Assembly (NCBI GenBank): GCA_903870955.1
Contig: CAIQEX010000360.1
Location: 1-13,586 of the forward strand
DNA from: an uncultured beta proteobacterium
GTDB taxonomy: Bacteria; Pseudomonadota; Gammaproteobacteria; Burkholderiales; Burkholderiaceae_C
Length of the DNA: 13,586 nt
Direction of reading: 5' to 3'
The notes beneath the pieces were generated by a model that was not told where the DNA came from, did no database searches, and saw nothing but the letters and a program-made list of their open reading frames with translations. Shown piece by piece: positions 1 to 6,428 of this stretch; positions within the stretch are counted from its first letter, which is position 1; each line of letters starts with the position of its first letter. The translations under genes were made by a program, and so were the position numbers.

Positions 1-1
1 G

Positions 2-502
2 CGTTTTGTAGCCGAGTTGGCACGGCGCCAGGCGCACCTGCAATTCAAGCTCTTTGACCTGCCCCAGGTGCTGGCATTGGCGCAAAAAAATCATGCGACG
101 CTTGGCCTGAATGCGCCGGTGTCCTACCACCCGGGCAGTTTCTTTCATGACGAATTGCCGACTGGGGCCGACCTGGTGACCCTGATCCGTGTGGCCCACG
201 ACCACCCGGATGAGGCGGTTTGCAGCATTTTTCGCAAGATCTTTTCGGCCTTGCCTGTGGGCGGCACCTTGATGCTGGCGGAACCCATGGCGCAGGAGAA
301 CGGCGAAGAGGCCAGCGGTGACGCCTATTTCCACTTCTATTTGCTGGCGATGGGAGCTGGCCGCTTGCGCACGCCCTCCGAATTGATCCGGATGTTGCGG
401 GAATGCGGCTTTGTTCATGTGGAACTGGTGCCAAACGCCATGCCCATCCACACCCGAATCCTGTTTGCCCGCAAACCCGGTGCTGTCAAAAGCACATCTT
501 GA
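2..502 (+). CDS. crtF: Hydroxyneurosporene O-methyltransferase, 3' part
   Basis: This is the C-terminal 166 residues of an S-adenosylmethionine-dependent O-methyltransferase; the reading frame is open through the left edge, so the 5' part lies outside. CrtF methylates the C-1 hydroxyl of hydroxylated carotenoids, giving the methoxy group of spheroidene. Visible evidence is the acetylserotonin-methyltransferase-type core: an F-D-L-P segment followed by A-D-L-V-T-L-I-R-V-xx-D-H-P (the step after the SAM fold), a G-G-T-L-M-L-A-E strand, and D-A-Y-F-H-F-Y-xx-A-M-xx-G-R-xR-T-P, which closely resembles CrtF of Rhodobacter. Its place just upstream of bchC matches the crtF-bchCXYZ order of purple bacteria. 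The stop at 500-502 is followed after 9 bases by the bchC control element. A TTG at 17 could be read as a start but lies inside the conserved domain, so it is not one. Confidence 0.9.
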   Translation, partial: RFVAELARRQAHLQFKLFDLPQVLALAQKNHATLGLNAPVSYHPGSFFHDELPTGADLVTLIRVAHDHPDEAVCSIFRKIFSALPVGGTLMLAEPMAQENGEEASGDAYFHFYLLAMGAGRLRTPSELIRMLRECGFVHVELVPNAMPIHTRILFARKPGAVKSTS

Positions 503-511
503 AAATAAAGA

Positions 512-529
512 TGTAAATCCCGATTGACA
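512..529 (+). promoter_or_regulatory. CrtJ/PpsR-type operator (TGT-N12-ACA) upstream of bchC
   Basis: TGT at 512-514 and ACA at 527-529 are separated by exactly 12 bases, the consensus palindrome bound by the redox/light-responsive repressor CrtJ (PpsR) in purple bacteria. It lies 30 bases before the bchC start codon and overlaps a TTGACA -35-like hexamer (524-529). A second TTGACA follows at 532-537. In Rhodobacter, bchC is a classic CrtJ/PpsR target. The motif match and position are seen directly; repression under oxygen is inferred from the family. I found no second perfect copy in the other intergenic gaps of the window. Confidence 0.7.
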
Positions 530-552
530 CATTGACATGTAAGCTTAAGAAT
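524..552 (+). promoter_or_regulatory. Candidate sigma-70-type promoter of bchC
   Basis: A perfect TTGACA at 524-529 lies 17 bases before AAGAAT (547-552), a weak -10 match. A second TTGACA at 532-537 would pair with TTTAT-like bases that run into the start codon, so it is less likely. The -35 hexamer overlaps the CrtJ/PpsR box, which would fit repression by promoter occlusion. The -10 assignment is uncertain. Confidence 0.4.
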
Positions 553-558
553 GAGTTT

Positions 559-1512
559 ATGAACGCACAAGCCATTGTTTTCCAGCGCCCGCAGCAACTT
601 TCCCTTCAAACCCTGGAGCTGCCTGCGCTGGCAGATGGCCAGATTGAAGTTCAGGTCGAGTACAGCGGTATCAGTACCGGTACCGAGCGACTGCTCTGGG
701 ATGGATCCATGCCCGCGTTTCCAGGCATGGGCTATCCCCTGGTGCCCGGTTATGAGTCGGTCGGGCGCATCAGCAAGGTCTGTAACACCAGTTCCCTGCA
801 GGTCGGGCAACGTGTGTTTGTTCCAGGGGCGAGTTGCTTTCAGGGCGTACACAACCTGTTTGGCGGCACTGCTTCGCAGTTGGTGGTGCATCAGGACCGG
901 GTGGTTGCAGTAGAAGAGCGCCTGGGTCAGCAAGCTGTTTTGCTGGCTTTGGCCGCCACCGCCTACCACGCGGTTGCGGGGGGCGGCAAGCGCGAAAAAA
1001 TCACCACGCCCGACCTGATCGTCGGCCATGGCGTGCTGGGGCGTTTGCTGGCACGCATGACCGTGGCTTCCGGCGCGCCGGCCCCCCCGGTGTGGGAAAC
1101 CCAGGCCCACCGCATGGCGGGTGCCGTGGGTTACACCGCCGTGCATCCCGACGACGATCCGCGCCGGGACTACAAAACCATTTACGACGTCAGCGGCGAC
1201 TCCCACCTCTTGGACACGCTGATCCAGCGCCTGGCTCCGGGTGGTGAGGTGGTGCTGGCTGGCTTTTACAAAAACGACTTGCACTTTGCCTTTGCTCCGG
1301 CCTTTATGCGCGAGGCGCAAATACGCGCTGCAGCCGAATGGAAGCGCCCGGACTTACTGGCCGTCACCGAACTGGTACACAACGGCCGCCTGTCTCTGGA
1401 CGGTCTGATCACACACCAGCAATCACCCGCCAAAGCCCTGGATGCGTATGAAGTGGCTTTTGGCGATGCCGCCTGCCTGAAGATGATTTTGGATTGGAGC
1501 AACCACGCATGA
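559..1512 (+). CDS. bchC: Bacteriochlorophyllide a 3-hydroxyethyl dehydrogenase
   Basis: 317-residue zinc-less alcohol dehydrogenase-like protein. BchC oxidises the C-3 hydroxyethyl group of the bacteriochlorophyllide ring to the acetyl group, a late step of bacteriochlorophyll a synthesis. Visible features are the N-terminal GroES-like half with S-G-I-S-T-G-T-E-R (residues 36-44) and P-G-Y-E-S-V-G (63-69), and a nucleotide-binding loop G-H-G-V-L-G (156-161) followed by a poorly conserved Rossmann half, as usual for BchC. The ATG at 559 is chosen because M-N-A-Q-A-I-V-F matches the family N-terminus. An upstream in-frame ATG at 538 and the GTG/TTG-type starts near 532 would fall in the promoter. 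The last bases form an ATGA overlap with bchX, so the two are likely translationally coupled. Expression is probably controlled by the CrtJ/PpsR box just upstream. Confidence 0.93.
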   Translation: MNAQAIVFQRPQQLSLQTLELPALADGQIEVQVEYSGISTGTERLLWDGSMPAFPGMGYPLVPGYESVGRISKVCNTSSLQVGQRVFVPGASCFQGVHNLFGGTASQLVVHQDRVVAVEERLGQQAVLLALAATAYHAVAGGGKREKITTPDLIVGHGVLGRLLARMTVASGAPAPPVWETQAHRMAGAVGYTAVHPDDDPRRDYKTIYDVSGDSHLLDTLIQRLAPGGEVVLAGFYKNDLHFAFAPAFMREAQIRAAAEWKRPDLLAVTELVHNGRLSLDGLITHQQSPAKALDAYEVAFGDAACLKMILDWSNHA

Positions 1513-2519
1513 CAACCCCCCAAAGCCCCATAGCCCAACCGATCCAATTCGTGGAACGACTGCGCCAGGAAGCCGCACAGGAACCCACTCCTGTGGCGAC
1601 CGGTGCGCCAACCAAAGAAACCCAGATCATTGCCATCTATGGCAAGGGTGGCATTGGCAAGAGCTTTACGCTGGCCAACCTCAGTTACATGATGGCGCAG
1701 CAGGGCAAGAAGGTGCTGCTCATCGGTTGCGACCCCAAGAGCGACACCACCAGTCTGCTGTTTGGCGGCAAGGCCTGCCCGACCATTATTGAAACCTCTT
1801 CGCGCCTGAAACTCGCCGGACAAGCGGTCAGCATCAGCGACGTCTGCTTCAAGCGCGACGGTGTCTTCGCCATGGAACTCGGCGGCCCCGAAGTGGGACG
1901 CGGTTGTGGTGGCCGGGGCATTATTCACGGCTTTGAAACGCTGGAAAAACTCGGCTTTCACGATTGGGGCTTTGACTACGTGCTGCTCGACTTTTTGGGC
2001 GACGTGGTCTGCGGCGGTTTCGGCCTGCCGATTGCCCGTGACATGTGCCAAAAAGTTATCGTCGTTGCCAGCAATGACCTGCAGTCGCTCTACGTGGCCA
2101 ACAACGTGTGCTCGGCGGTGGAGTATTTCCGCAAGCTCGGTGGCAATGTCGGCGTCGCCGGCATGGTCATCAACAAGGACGATGGCACCGGCGAAGCGGC
2201 AGCCTTTGCAGCGAATGCCGGTATCCCGGTGCTGGCCGCCATACCGGCCCACGAAGACATCCGGCGCAAGAGCGCCAGCTACGAAATCATTGGCATCCCC
2301 GGCGGCGAATGGGGTCCGATGTTCGAGCAACTCGCGACCAATGTCGGCGCGGCACCACCGGTACGACCCAAGCCGCAAACCCAGGATGAACTCTTGGGTC
2401 TGTTCAGCGCGGATACGGTAGGGCGCAATGTGGTGCTGGACCCGGCCACTGTGTTTGACATGGTGGGTCGCCACGAAGTGATCAAACCCAGTCTCGAAGT
2501 CGTTTACGACGCCGCCTGA
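1509..2519 (+). CDS. bchX: Chlorophyllide a reductase, iron protein subunit X
   Basis: 336-residue NifH-like ATPase, the electron-donating component of chlorophyllide a oxidoreductase (COR), which reduces ring B of chlorophyllide a to the bacteriochlorin. The P-loop G-K-G-G-I-G-K-S (residues 45-52) is intact, followed by the family's I-G-C-D-P-K-S-D switch. Cys133 (in G-R-G-C-G-G-R-G) and Cys168 (in G-D-V-V-C-G-G-F) are the two ligands that hold one [4Fe-4S] cluster between the subunits of the dimer. The N-terminal extension of about 38 residues before the P-loop strand distinguishes BchX from BchL/NifH. The start at 1509 overlaps the bchC stop (ATGA) and has a GGAG about 10 bases upstream. 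The stop overlaps the bchY start (TGATG). Length and motifs look complete. Confidence 0.96.
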   Translation: MTTPQSPIAQPIQFVERLRQEAAQEPTPVATGAPTKETQIIAIYGKGGIGKSFTLANLSYMMAQQGKKVLLIGCDPKSDTTSLLFGGKACPTIIETSSRLKLAGQAVSISDVCFKRDGVFAMELGGPEVGRGCGGRGIIHGFETLEKLGFHDWGFDYVLLDFLGDVVCGGFGLPIARDMCQKVIVVASNDLQSLYVANNVCSAVEYFRKLGGNVGVAGMVINKDDGTGEAAAFAANAGIPVLAAIPAHEDIRRKSASYEIIGIPGGEWGPMFEQLATNVGAAPPVRPKPQTQDELLGLFSADTVGRNVVLDPATVFDMVGRHEVIKPSLEVVYDAA

Positions 2520-4072
2520 TGCGCAGCCCCCACGTCATTCCAATCGCGCCGGTGGAGTCGTTACAGACGACTGCGCTCGAAGGCGACGGTATGGGTTGCC
2601 ACGCCGGTGGTGAGCAACTGCTCAACGCCGCCAAGGCGGCGGGCAAGTCAGAGGTGCTGGCCCAATACGCCAAGGACTATCCGCGCAACGAGAAAGCCGG
2701 CCCGCACGACCAGCCGCAAAGCATGTGCCCGGCCTTTGGCTCGCTGCGCGTGGGCTTGCGCATGCGCCGCACCGCGACCATTCTGTCGGGCTCGGCCTGC
2801 TGCGTCTACGGCTTGACCTTCACCTCCCATTTTTACGGCGCGCGCCGCAGTGTGGGTTACGTGCCCTTCAACTCCGAGACGCTGGTGACCGGCAAACTCT
2901 TTGAGGACATTCGCGAAGCCGTGCATGCCCAGGCCGACCCGGCACAGTACGACGCCATCGTCATCATCAACCTGTGTGTGCCCACTGCCAGCGGTGTTCC
3001 GTTGCAGCTGCTGCCCAAGGAAATCAATGGCGTGCGCATCATCGGTATCGATGTGCCAGGCTTCGGTGTGCCGACCCACGCCGAGGCCAAGGATGTGCTG
3101 GCCGGCGCCATGTTGCGCTATGCCCGCCAGGAGATTCTGCAGGGCCCGGTACAGGCGCCGCGTGGAGGCATCAACGACAAACCCACGGTCACGCTGTTGG
3201 GTGAAATGTTTCCGGCCGACCCGGTGGGGATCGCGCATCTGCTGGCACCCATGGGGCTGGCCGCAGGGCCTGTGGTGCCAACCCGCGAATGGCGCGAGTT
3301 ATACGCCGCTCTGGACTGCGCAGCCGTCGCCGCGATTCACCCGTTCTACACCGCCAGCGTGCGCGAGTTTGAGGCGGCTGGCCGTCCCATCGTGGGCTCG
3401 GCACCGGTGGGTCTGGATGGCACGCTGGCCTGGCTGCAAGCCATTGGAAACGCCTGTGGCGTGGCGCAAAGCAAGATTGATATCGCCCGCAACCAGGCCT
3501 TTGGCGCCATGAGCAACATGCTGGCCGCCAAACCCATCAAGGGCCGCATCACCTTGAGCGGCTACGAGGGCTCCGAGTTGCTGGTCGGCCGCCTGCTGGT
3601 GGAATGCGGTGCCGACTTGCGCTATGTAGGCACCGCGTGCCCGGCCACACCCTGGAATGCGACCGATGCCGAATGGCTCAAAAGCAAGGGCGTGCAGGTG
3701 CAGTTCCGTGCCTCGCTGGAGCAGGACATCGCAGCCGTCAATGAATACCTGCCGCAGCTGGCGATTGGCACCACACCGGTGGTGCAGGCCGCCAAGCAGA
3801 TGCGTATCCCTTCGCTGTATTTCACCAACCTGATCTCCGCCCGACCGCTGATGGGTGTGGCCGGTGCCGGTTCGCTGGTGCAGGTGATCCAGTCGGCGAT
3901 TGGCAACCAGGCGCGCTTTGACGTGATGGCGGATTTCTTCGGCAACGTCGGCGCGGGCCATGCCTCAGGTGTCTGGGAGGAAGTGCCGCAAGACCGTCCC
4001 GAGTTCCGCGCCGAGACCAAGCGCCAACTCGCGCGTTTGCTGAAAAAACGCAAAGCTGAGGAGATGGGCTGA
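2519..4072 (+). CDS. bchY: Chlorophyllide a reductase subunit Y
   Basis: 517-residue NifD/BchN-like subunit of the catalytic component of COR. With BchZ it forms the heterotetramer that holds a [4Fe-4S] cluster and the chlorophyllide substrate. Candidate cluster cysteines are Cys27 (M-G-C-H-A-G-G-E), Cys70 (S-M-C-P-A-F-G) and Cys94/Cys95 (G-S-A-C-C-V-Y-G), spaced as in the family. The rest is the three-domain nitrogenase-like fold, with runs such as [19 protein letters not shown]. The ATG shares its A with the bchX stop (TGATG) and the stop shares its last base with the bchZ start, so expression is tightly coupled. No truncation or odd composition was noticed. The protein is cytosolic or associated with the inner membrane. 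Confidence 0.95.
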   Translation: MRSPHVIPIAPVESLQTTALEGDGMGCHAGGEQLLNAAKAAGKSEVLAQYAKDYPRNEKAGPHDQPQSMCPAFGSLRVGLRMRRTATILSGSACCVYGLTFTSHFYGARRSVGYVPFNSETLVTGKLFEDIREAVHAQADPAQYDAIVIINLCVPTASGVPLQLLPKEINGVRIIGIDVPGFGVPTHAEAKDVLAGAMLRYARQEILQGPVQAPRGGINDKPTVTLLGEMFPADPVGIAHLLAPMGLAAGPVVPTREWRELYAALDCAAVAAIHPFYTASVREFEAAGRPIVGSAPVGLDGTLAWLQAIGNACGVAQSKIDIARNQAFGAMSNMLAAKPIKGRITLSGYEGSELLVGRLLVECGADLRYVGTACPATPWNATDAEWLKSKGVQVQFRASLEQDIAAVNEYLPQLAIGTTPVVQAAKQMRIPSLYFTNLISARPLMGVAGAGSLVQVIQSAIGNQARFDVMADFFGNVGAGHASGVWEEVPQDRPEFRAETKRQLARLLKKRKAEEMG

Positions 4073-5550
4073 TGTTTGTCATAGACCACGATCGGGCCGG
4101 CGGCTATTGGGGCGCGGTGTATGTGTTCACCGCCATCAAGGGCCTGCAGGTCATCATTGACGGACCGGTGGGGTGCGAGAACCTGCCGGTGACCTCGGTG
4201 TTGCATTACACCGATGCCTTGCCACCCCATGAGCTGCCGATTGTGGTTACCGGTCTGGGCGAGGAGGAGCTGGGTCGCCAAGGTACCGAGGGCGCAATGA
4301 AGCGCGCCCACGCCGCGCTGGATCCGGACCTGCCTGCGGTGGTGGTGACCGGCTCGATTGCCGAGATGATTGGTGGCGGTGTCACGCCAGAGGGCACCAA
4401 CATCCTGCGCTTCCTGCCACGCACCATCGACGAAGACCAATGGCAATGTGCCAACCGCGCGATGTATTGGCTGTGGTCCGAATACGGTCTGCGCAACGTC
4501 CCGGCGCGCAAGCCGGCCAGTGAACGTGCGCCGGGTGAAAAGCCACGCGTCAACATCATCGGCCCGAGCTATGGTGTCTTCAACTCCGCCAGCGATCTGG
4601 CCGAAATCCGCCGCCTGGTGCAAGGCATCGGGGCCGATATCAACATGGTGTTTCCGCTGGGCAGCCATGTGGCTGATGTGTCGCGCCTGGTCGAGGCCGA
4701 TGTCAACATCTGCATGTACCGCGAGTTCGGGCGCATGCTGTGCGAGGCGCTGGATCGCCCCTATCTGCAAGCTCCGATAGGCCTGCACAGCACCACACAA
4801 TTCCTGCGCAAGCTCGGCGAGTTGTTGGGCCTGGACCCCGAACCCTTTATTGAACGCGAACGCCACACCACGCTGAAGCCTTTGTGGGATCTGTGGCGCT
4901 CGGTGACACAGGACTTTTTCTCCACCGCCAGCTTTGCCGTTGTGGCGACAGAGACCTATGCGCGCGGCCTGAAATACTTTCTCGAAGTGGAAATGGGATT
5001 GCCTTGCAAATTCAGTGTCGCGCGCACCTTTGGCAACAAAACCGACAACCAGCAAGTGCGCACGCTGTGCAAGACGCAGACGCCCCTGATCATGTTCGGA
5101 AGCTACAACGAGCGCATGTATTTGAGCGAGATTGCCAGCGGCGGCCCGATGCGCGCGGCCTTCATCCCGGCCTCGTTTCCGGGCGCCATCATTCGGCGCC
5201 ACACCGGTACCCCGTTCATGGGCTACAGCGGTGCCACCTATGTGATTCAGGAAGTGTGCAATGCGTTGTTTGACGCCCTGTTTCACATCCTGCCGCTGGG
5301 CACCGACATGGACCGCGTTGACCCCACCCATGCGCGCGGCGTGGTGGTGCCCAACGCCATCTGGCAGGAATCGGCCCAGGCGCGGTTGCGCGACATCGTG
5401 CAAAGCCAGCCGGTGCTGATACAGATTTCTGCGGCCAAACGGCTGCGCGATCAGGCTGAACGTTATGCACGCGAAGCGAATGCCGCAGAGGTGTCCGACG
5501 CCCACGTGGACCAGGCCAGTCGTGAACTCGGAATGGGTGTGCCGGCATGA
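4072..5550 (+). CDS. bchZ: Chlorophyllide a reductase subunit Z
   Basis: 492-residue NifK/BchB-like partner of BchY in chlorophyllide a oxidoreductase. Cys35 in [10 protein letters not shown] is the conserved cluster-proximal cysteine. [13 protein letters not shown] (residues 92-103 region) and G-P-S-Y-G-V-F-N follow the family order. The last ~70 residues, with [13 protein letters not shown], resemble the small helical C-terminal domain (PCP_red-like) shared with BchB. The start shares a base with the bchY stop (TGATG). Its stop (5548-5550) lies in an ATGA at 5547-5550, but the frame opened by that ATG is not recognisable as a gene. BchZ is the last pigment-synthesis gene before the puf operon, as in the Rhodobacter superoperon. 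Confidence 0.95.
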   Translation: MFVIDHDRAGGYWGAVYVFTAIKGLQVIIDGPVGCENLPVTSVLHYTDALPPHELPIVVTGLGEEELGRQGTEGAMKRAHAALDPDLPAVVVTGSIAEMIGGGVTPEGTNILRFLPRTIDEDQWQCANRAMYWLWSEYGLRNVPARKPASERAPGEKPRVNIIGPSYGVFNSASDLAEIRRLVQGIGADINMVFPLGSHVADVSRLVEADVNICMYREFGRMLCEALDRPYLQAPIGLHSTTQFLRKLGELLGLDPEPFIERERHTTLKPLWDLWRSVTQDFFSTASFAVVATETYARGLKYFLEVEMGLPCKFSVARTFGNKTDNQQVRTLCKTQTPLIMFGSYNERMYLSEIASGGPMRAAFIPASFPGAIIRRHTGTPFMGYSGATYVIQEVCNALFDALFHILPLGTDMDRVDPTHARGVVVPNAIWQESAQARLRDIVQSQPVLIQISAAKRLRDQAERYAREANAAEVSDAHVDQASRELGMGVPA

Positions 5551-5621
5551 ACGCAATGACGCACATCCACTCCATGGATTTCCCTATTTCGATGCTCTGG
5601 GCCCAAGCCCGGTCATCTACC

Positions 5622-5655
5622 GCATGTCGTGGCATTCCGCCACGGTTGCCCATGC
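5622..5655 (+). other. RNA stem-loop in the bchZ-pufB leader
   Basis: A 6-bp perfect inner stem CGTGGC (5628-5633) / GCCACG (5639-5644) with a 5-base loop is enclosed by GCATG (5622-5626) / CATGC (5651-5655). It sits in the 162-base gap between bchZ and pufB, where Rhodobacter carries pufQ. The role is unknown; a processing or stability element for puf mRNA, or an attenuator of bch read-through, is plausible. Confidence 0.5.
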
Positions 5656-5675
5656 TGCGCGGGCTGAGCGCTGCA

Positions 5676-5691
5676 GTGGCCGCAAGGCCGC
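5676..5691 (+). other. GNRA-type tetraloop hairpin just upstream of pufB
   Basis: GTGGCC (5676-5681) and GGCCGC (5686-5691) pair (one G-U) around a GCAA tetraloop, a very stable RNA motif. It ends about 7 bases before the pufB Shine-Dalgarno (AAAGGAG, around 5698-5704). The following GTTTTG is too short for a good terminator, so a 5'-end stabiliser of the processed puf transcript is the better guess. Confidence 0.5.
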
Positions 5692-5712
5692 GTTTTGAAA
5701 AGGAGCATTCGC

Positions 5713-5856
5713 ATGTCGAATCGGACTTCAATTTCCGGGCTGACGGACGAGGAAGCTCAGGAGTTTCACCACTACTGGATGCAAGGACTTGTGGGATTTA
5801 CGGCGGTCGCCGTGGTCGCGCACATCCTGGTCTGGGCGTGGCGCCCCTGGCTCTGA
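5713..5856 (+). CDS. pufB: Light-harvesting 1 beta polypeptide
   Basis: 47-residue antenna apoprotein of the core LH1 ring; each beta/alpha pair binds two bacteriochlorophylls in the inner membrane. Visible features are the acidic/His N-terminus [11 protein letters not shown], one membrane span, the bacteriochlorophyll ligand His37 in V-V-A-H-I-L-V-W, and the family ending W-R-P-W-L. The length is typical. A good Shine-Dalgarno (AAGGAG) sits about 8 bases before the ATG. It is first of the puf operon, but unlike in known puf operons the next gene is not pufA: an unrecognised membrane protein gene (5888-6112) comes between. Confidence 0.95.
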   Translation: MSNRTSISGLTDEEAQEFHHYWMQGLVGFTAVAVVAHILVWAWRPWL

Positions 5857-5887
5857 GTCTCGAAGCAAACCTGTAGAGAGTGCAACC

Positions 5888-6112
5888 ATGTCCGTGAACT
5901 CAATTCAATCGGTACCCCATCCTGCAAAGGGTGAAAAGCTGACGTTTGTTCTGGTCTTTGTTCCCTGTTTTGTTCTGTTGTTCTGCGTTGCTGCCATCGG
6001 TCAAACGATTGGCATTTCGTGGAAGAGCTGGCTGCCGGGCTCGGAGAACATGACCAACATCGTGTCCGGGGTGAGCGCTGGTATTTACACCTTCATGTCC
6101 CACGTTTTTTAG
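5888..6112 (+). CDS. Small single-span membrane protein between LH1 beta and alpha, unrecognised
   Basis: 74-residue protein not recognised as any standard puf product. It has a polar N-terminus with a basic patch (A-K-G-E-K, residues 13-17), one strongly hydrophobic span (about 18-39, with Cys27 and Cys33), then S-W-K-S-W-L-P-G and a 25-residue tail ending in S-H-V-F. It is not an antenna alpha or beta: there is no His within the membrane span. The gene looks real. It follows pufB by 31 bases, has GAGAG before its ATG, and its TAG stop (6110-6112) is shared with the AGGAG ribosome site of pufA, so translation of the two is coupled. The topology (one span, short amphipathic C-terminal tail) is loosely like PufQ or PufX, both of which are absent from their usual places, but I see no convincing sequence match. 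A core-complex accessory or assembly subunit is the natural inference. Confidence 0.8.
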   Translation: MSVNSIQSVPHPAKGEKLTFVLVFVPCFVLLFCVAAIGQTIGISWKSWLPGSENMTNIVSGVSAGIYTFMSHVF

Positions 6113-6115
6113 GAG
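6111..6115 (+). promoter_or_regulatory. pufA Shine-Dalgarno overlapping the upstream stop codon
   Basis: AGGAG lies 6 bases before the pufA ATG at 6122, and its first two bases are the last two of the TAG stop of the 74-residue gene. Ribosomes ending that gene would be placed on the pufA start, which supports the small gene being translated and coupled to LH1 alpha. Confidence 0.75.
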
Positions 6116-6121
6116 AAAGTT

Positions 6122-6325
6122 ATGTGGCGTATTTGGCGATTATTCGATCCGCTCCGAGCCATGGTGGTTCAGGGCCTATTCCTTGCAGGACTCGCGGTGG
6201 TGATTCACCTGATCCTGCTCAGTACCAACAAGTTCAACTGGCTCGACGGTGCAAAAAAACCGGCAGCGGCAGTCGCGGTGCAAAACGCACCCTTGCCACC
6301 TGCTGTGCCCGCGATCAAGTCGTAG
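6122..6325 (+). CDS. pufA: Light-harvesting 1 alpha polypeptide
   Basis: 67-residue core antenna alpha apoprotein. The N-terminus [13 protein letters not shown] is the LH1 alpha signature, followed by one membrane span with the bacteriochlorophyll ligand His29 in [10 protein letters not shown], then N-W-L-D-G (residues 39-43), whose Trp is the usual hydrogen-bond donor region. The C-terminus is an Ala/Pro/Val-rich extension (about residues 44-67), as also seen on the LH2 alpha here and typical of betaproteobacterial antennas; in related proteins it may be trimmed. The gene is separated from pufB by the 74-residue gene and is followed by a strong hairpin before pufL, the arrangement that gives excess LH1 over reaction centre. 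Confidence 0.94.
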   Translation: MWRIWRLFDPLRAMVVQGLFLAGLAVVIHLILLSTNKFNWLDGAKKPAAAVAVQNAPLPPAVPAIKS

Positions 6326-6335
6326 TTGTGTGCCC

Positions 6336-6386
6336 GCAGATGCTGTTGCCGGCCCCGGTCGGCGCGGCATCTGCCCTTCATTTTTT
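6336..6386 (+). other. pufA-pufL intercistronic stem-loop with T-run
   Basis: A perfect 8-bp stem GCAGATGC (6336-6343) / GCATCTGC (6367-6374) closes an inner GC-rich region (GCC 6348-6350 / GGC 6361-6363 and neighbours) that can pair almost fully. Six bases later comes TTTTTT (6381-6386). In Rhodobacter a hairpin at the same place protects the pufBA segment from 3' decay and sets LH1:RC stoichiometry. The T-run would also allow partial termination. Confidence 0.75.
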
Positions 6387-6428
6387 GTATTGAAACCGTA
6401 TCCCGATTCCGGAGCCTAGGAGCCCAAC

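Noticed and set aside
532..558. Earlier start for bchC within the promoter region
   Set aside because: It would place the N-terminus over the TTGACA elements, and the family N-terminus begins at the ATG at 559.
1266..2474. 402-codon minus-strand frame opposite bchC end and bchX
   Set aside because: Antisense shadow of bchX; no motif, and the bchX P-loop and cluster cysteines make the plus strand unambiguous.
3622..5556. Long open frame (644 codons) on the minus strand opposite bchY/bchZ
   Set aside because: It is a mirror of high-GC codon usage in bchZ and bchY: His/Arg/Gln/Gly-rich, no recognisable domain, and both sense-strand genes are certain.
5547..5876. ATG overlapping the bchZ stop opens a 109-codon frame through the bchZ-pufB gap into pufB
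   Set aside because: The ATGA overlap is tempting, but the product has no membrane span or family resemblance, it is not PufQ-like, and two thirds of it is an out-of-frame reading of the leader and pufB, which has its own strong ribosome site.
5888..6112. The small gene as a second LH alpha or beta polypeptide
   Set aside because: The membrane span has no His to bind bacteriochlorophyll, and it lacks the W-x-x-F-D-P start of alpha and the P-W-L end of beta.
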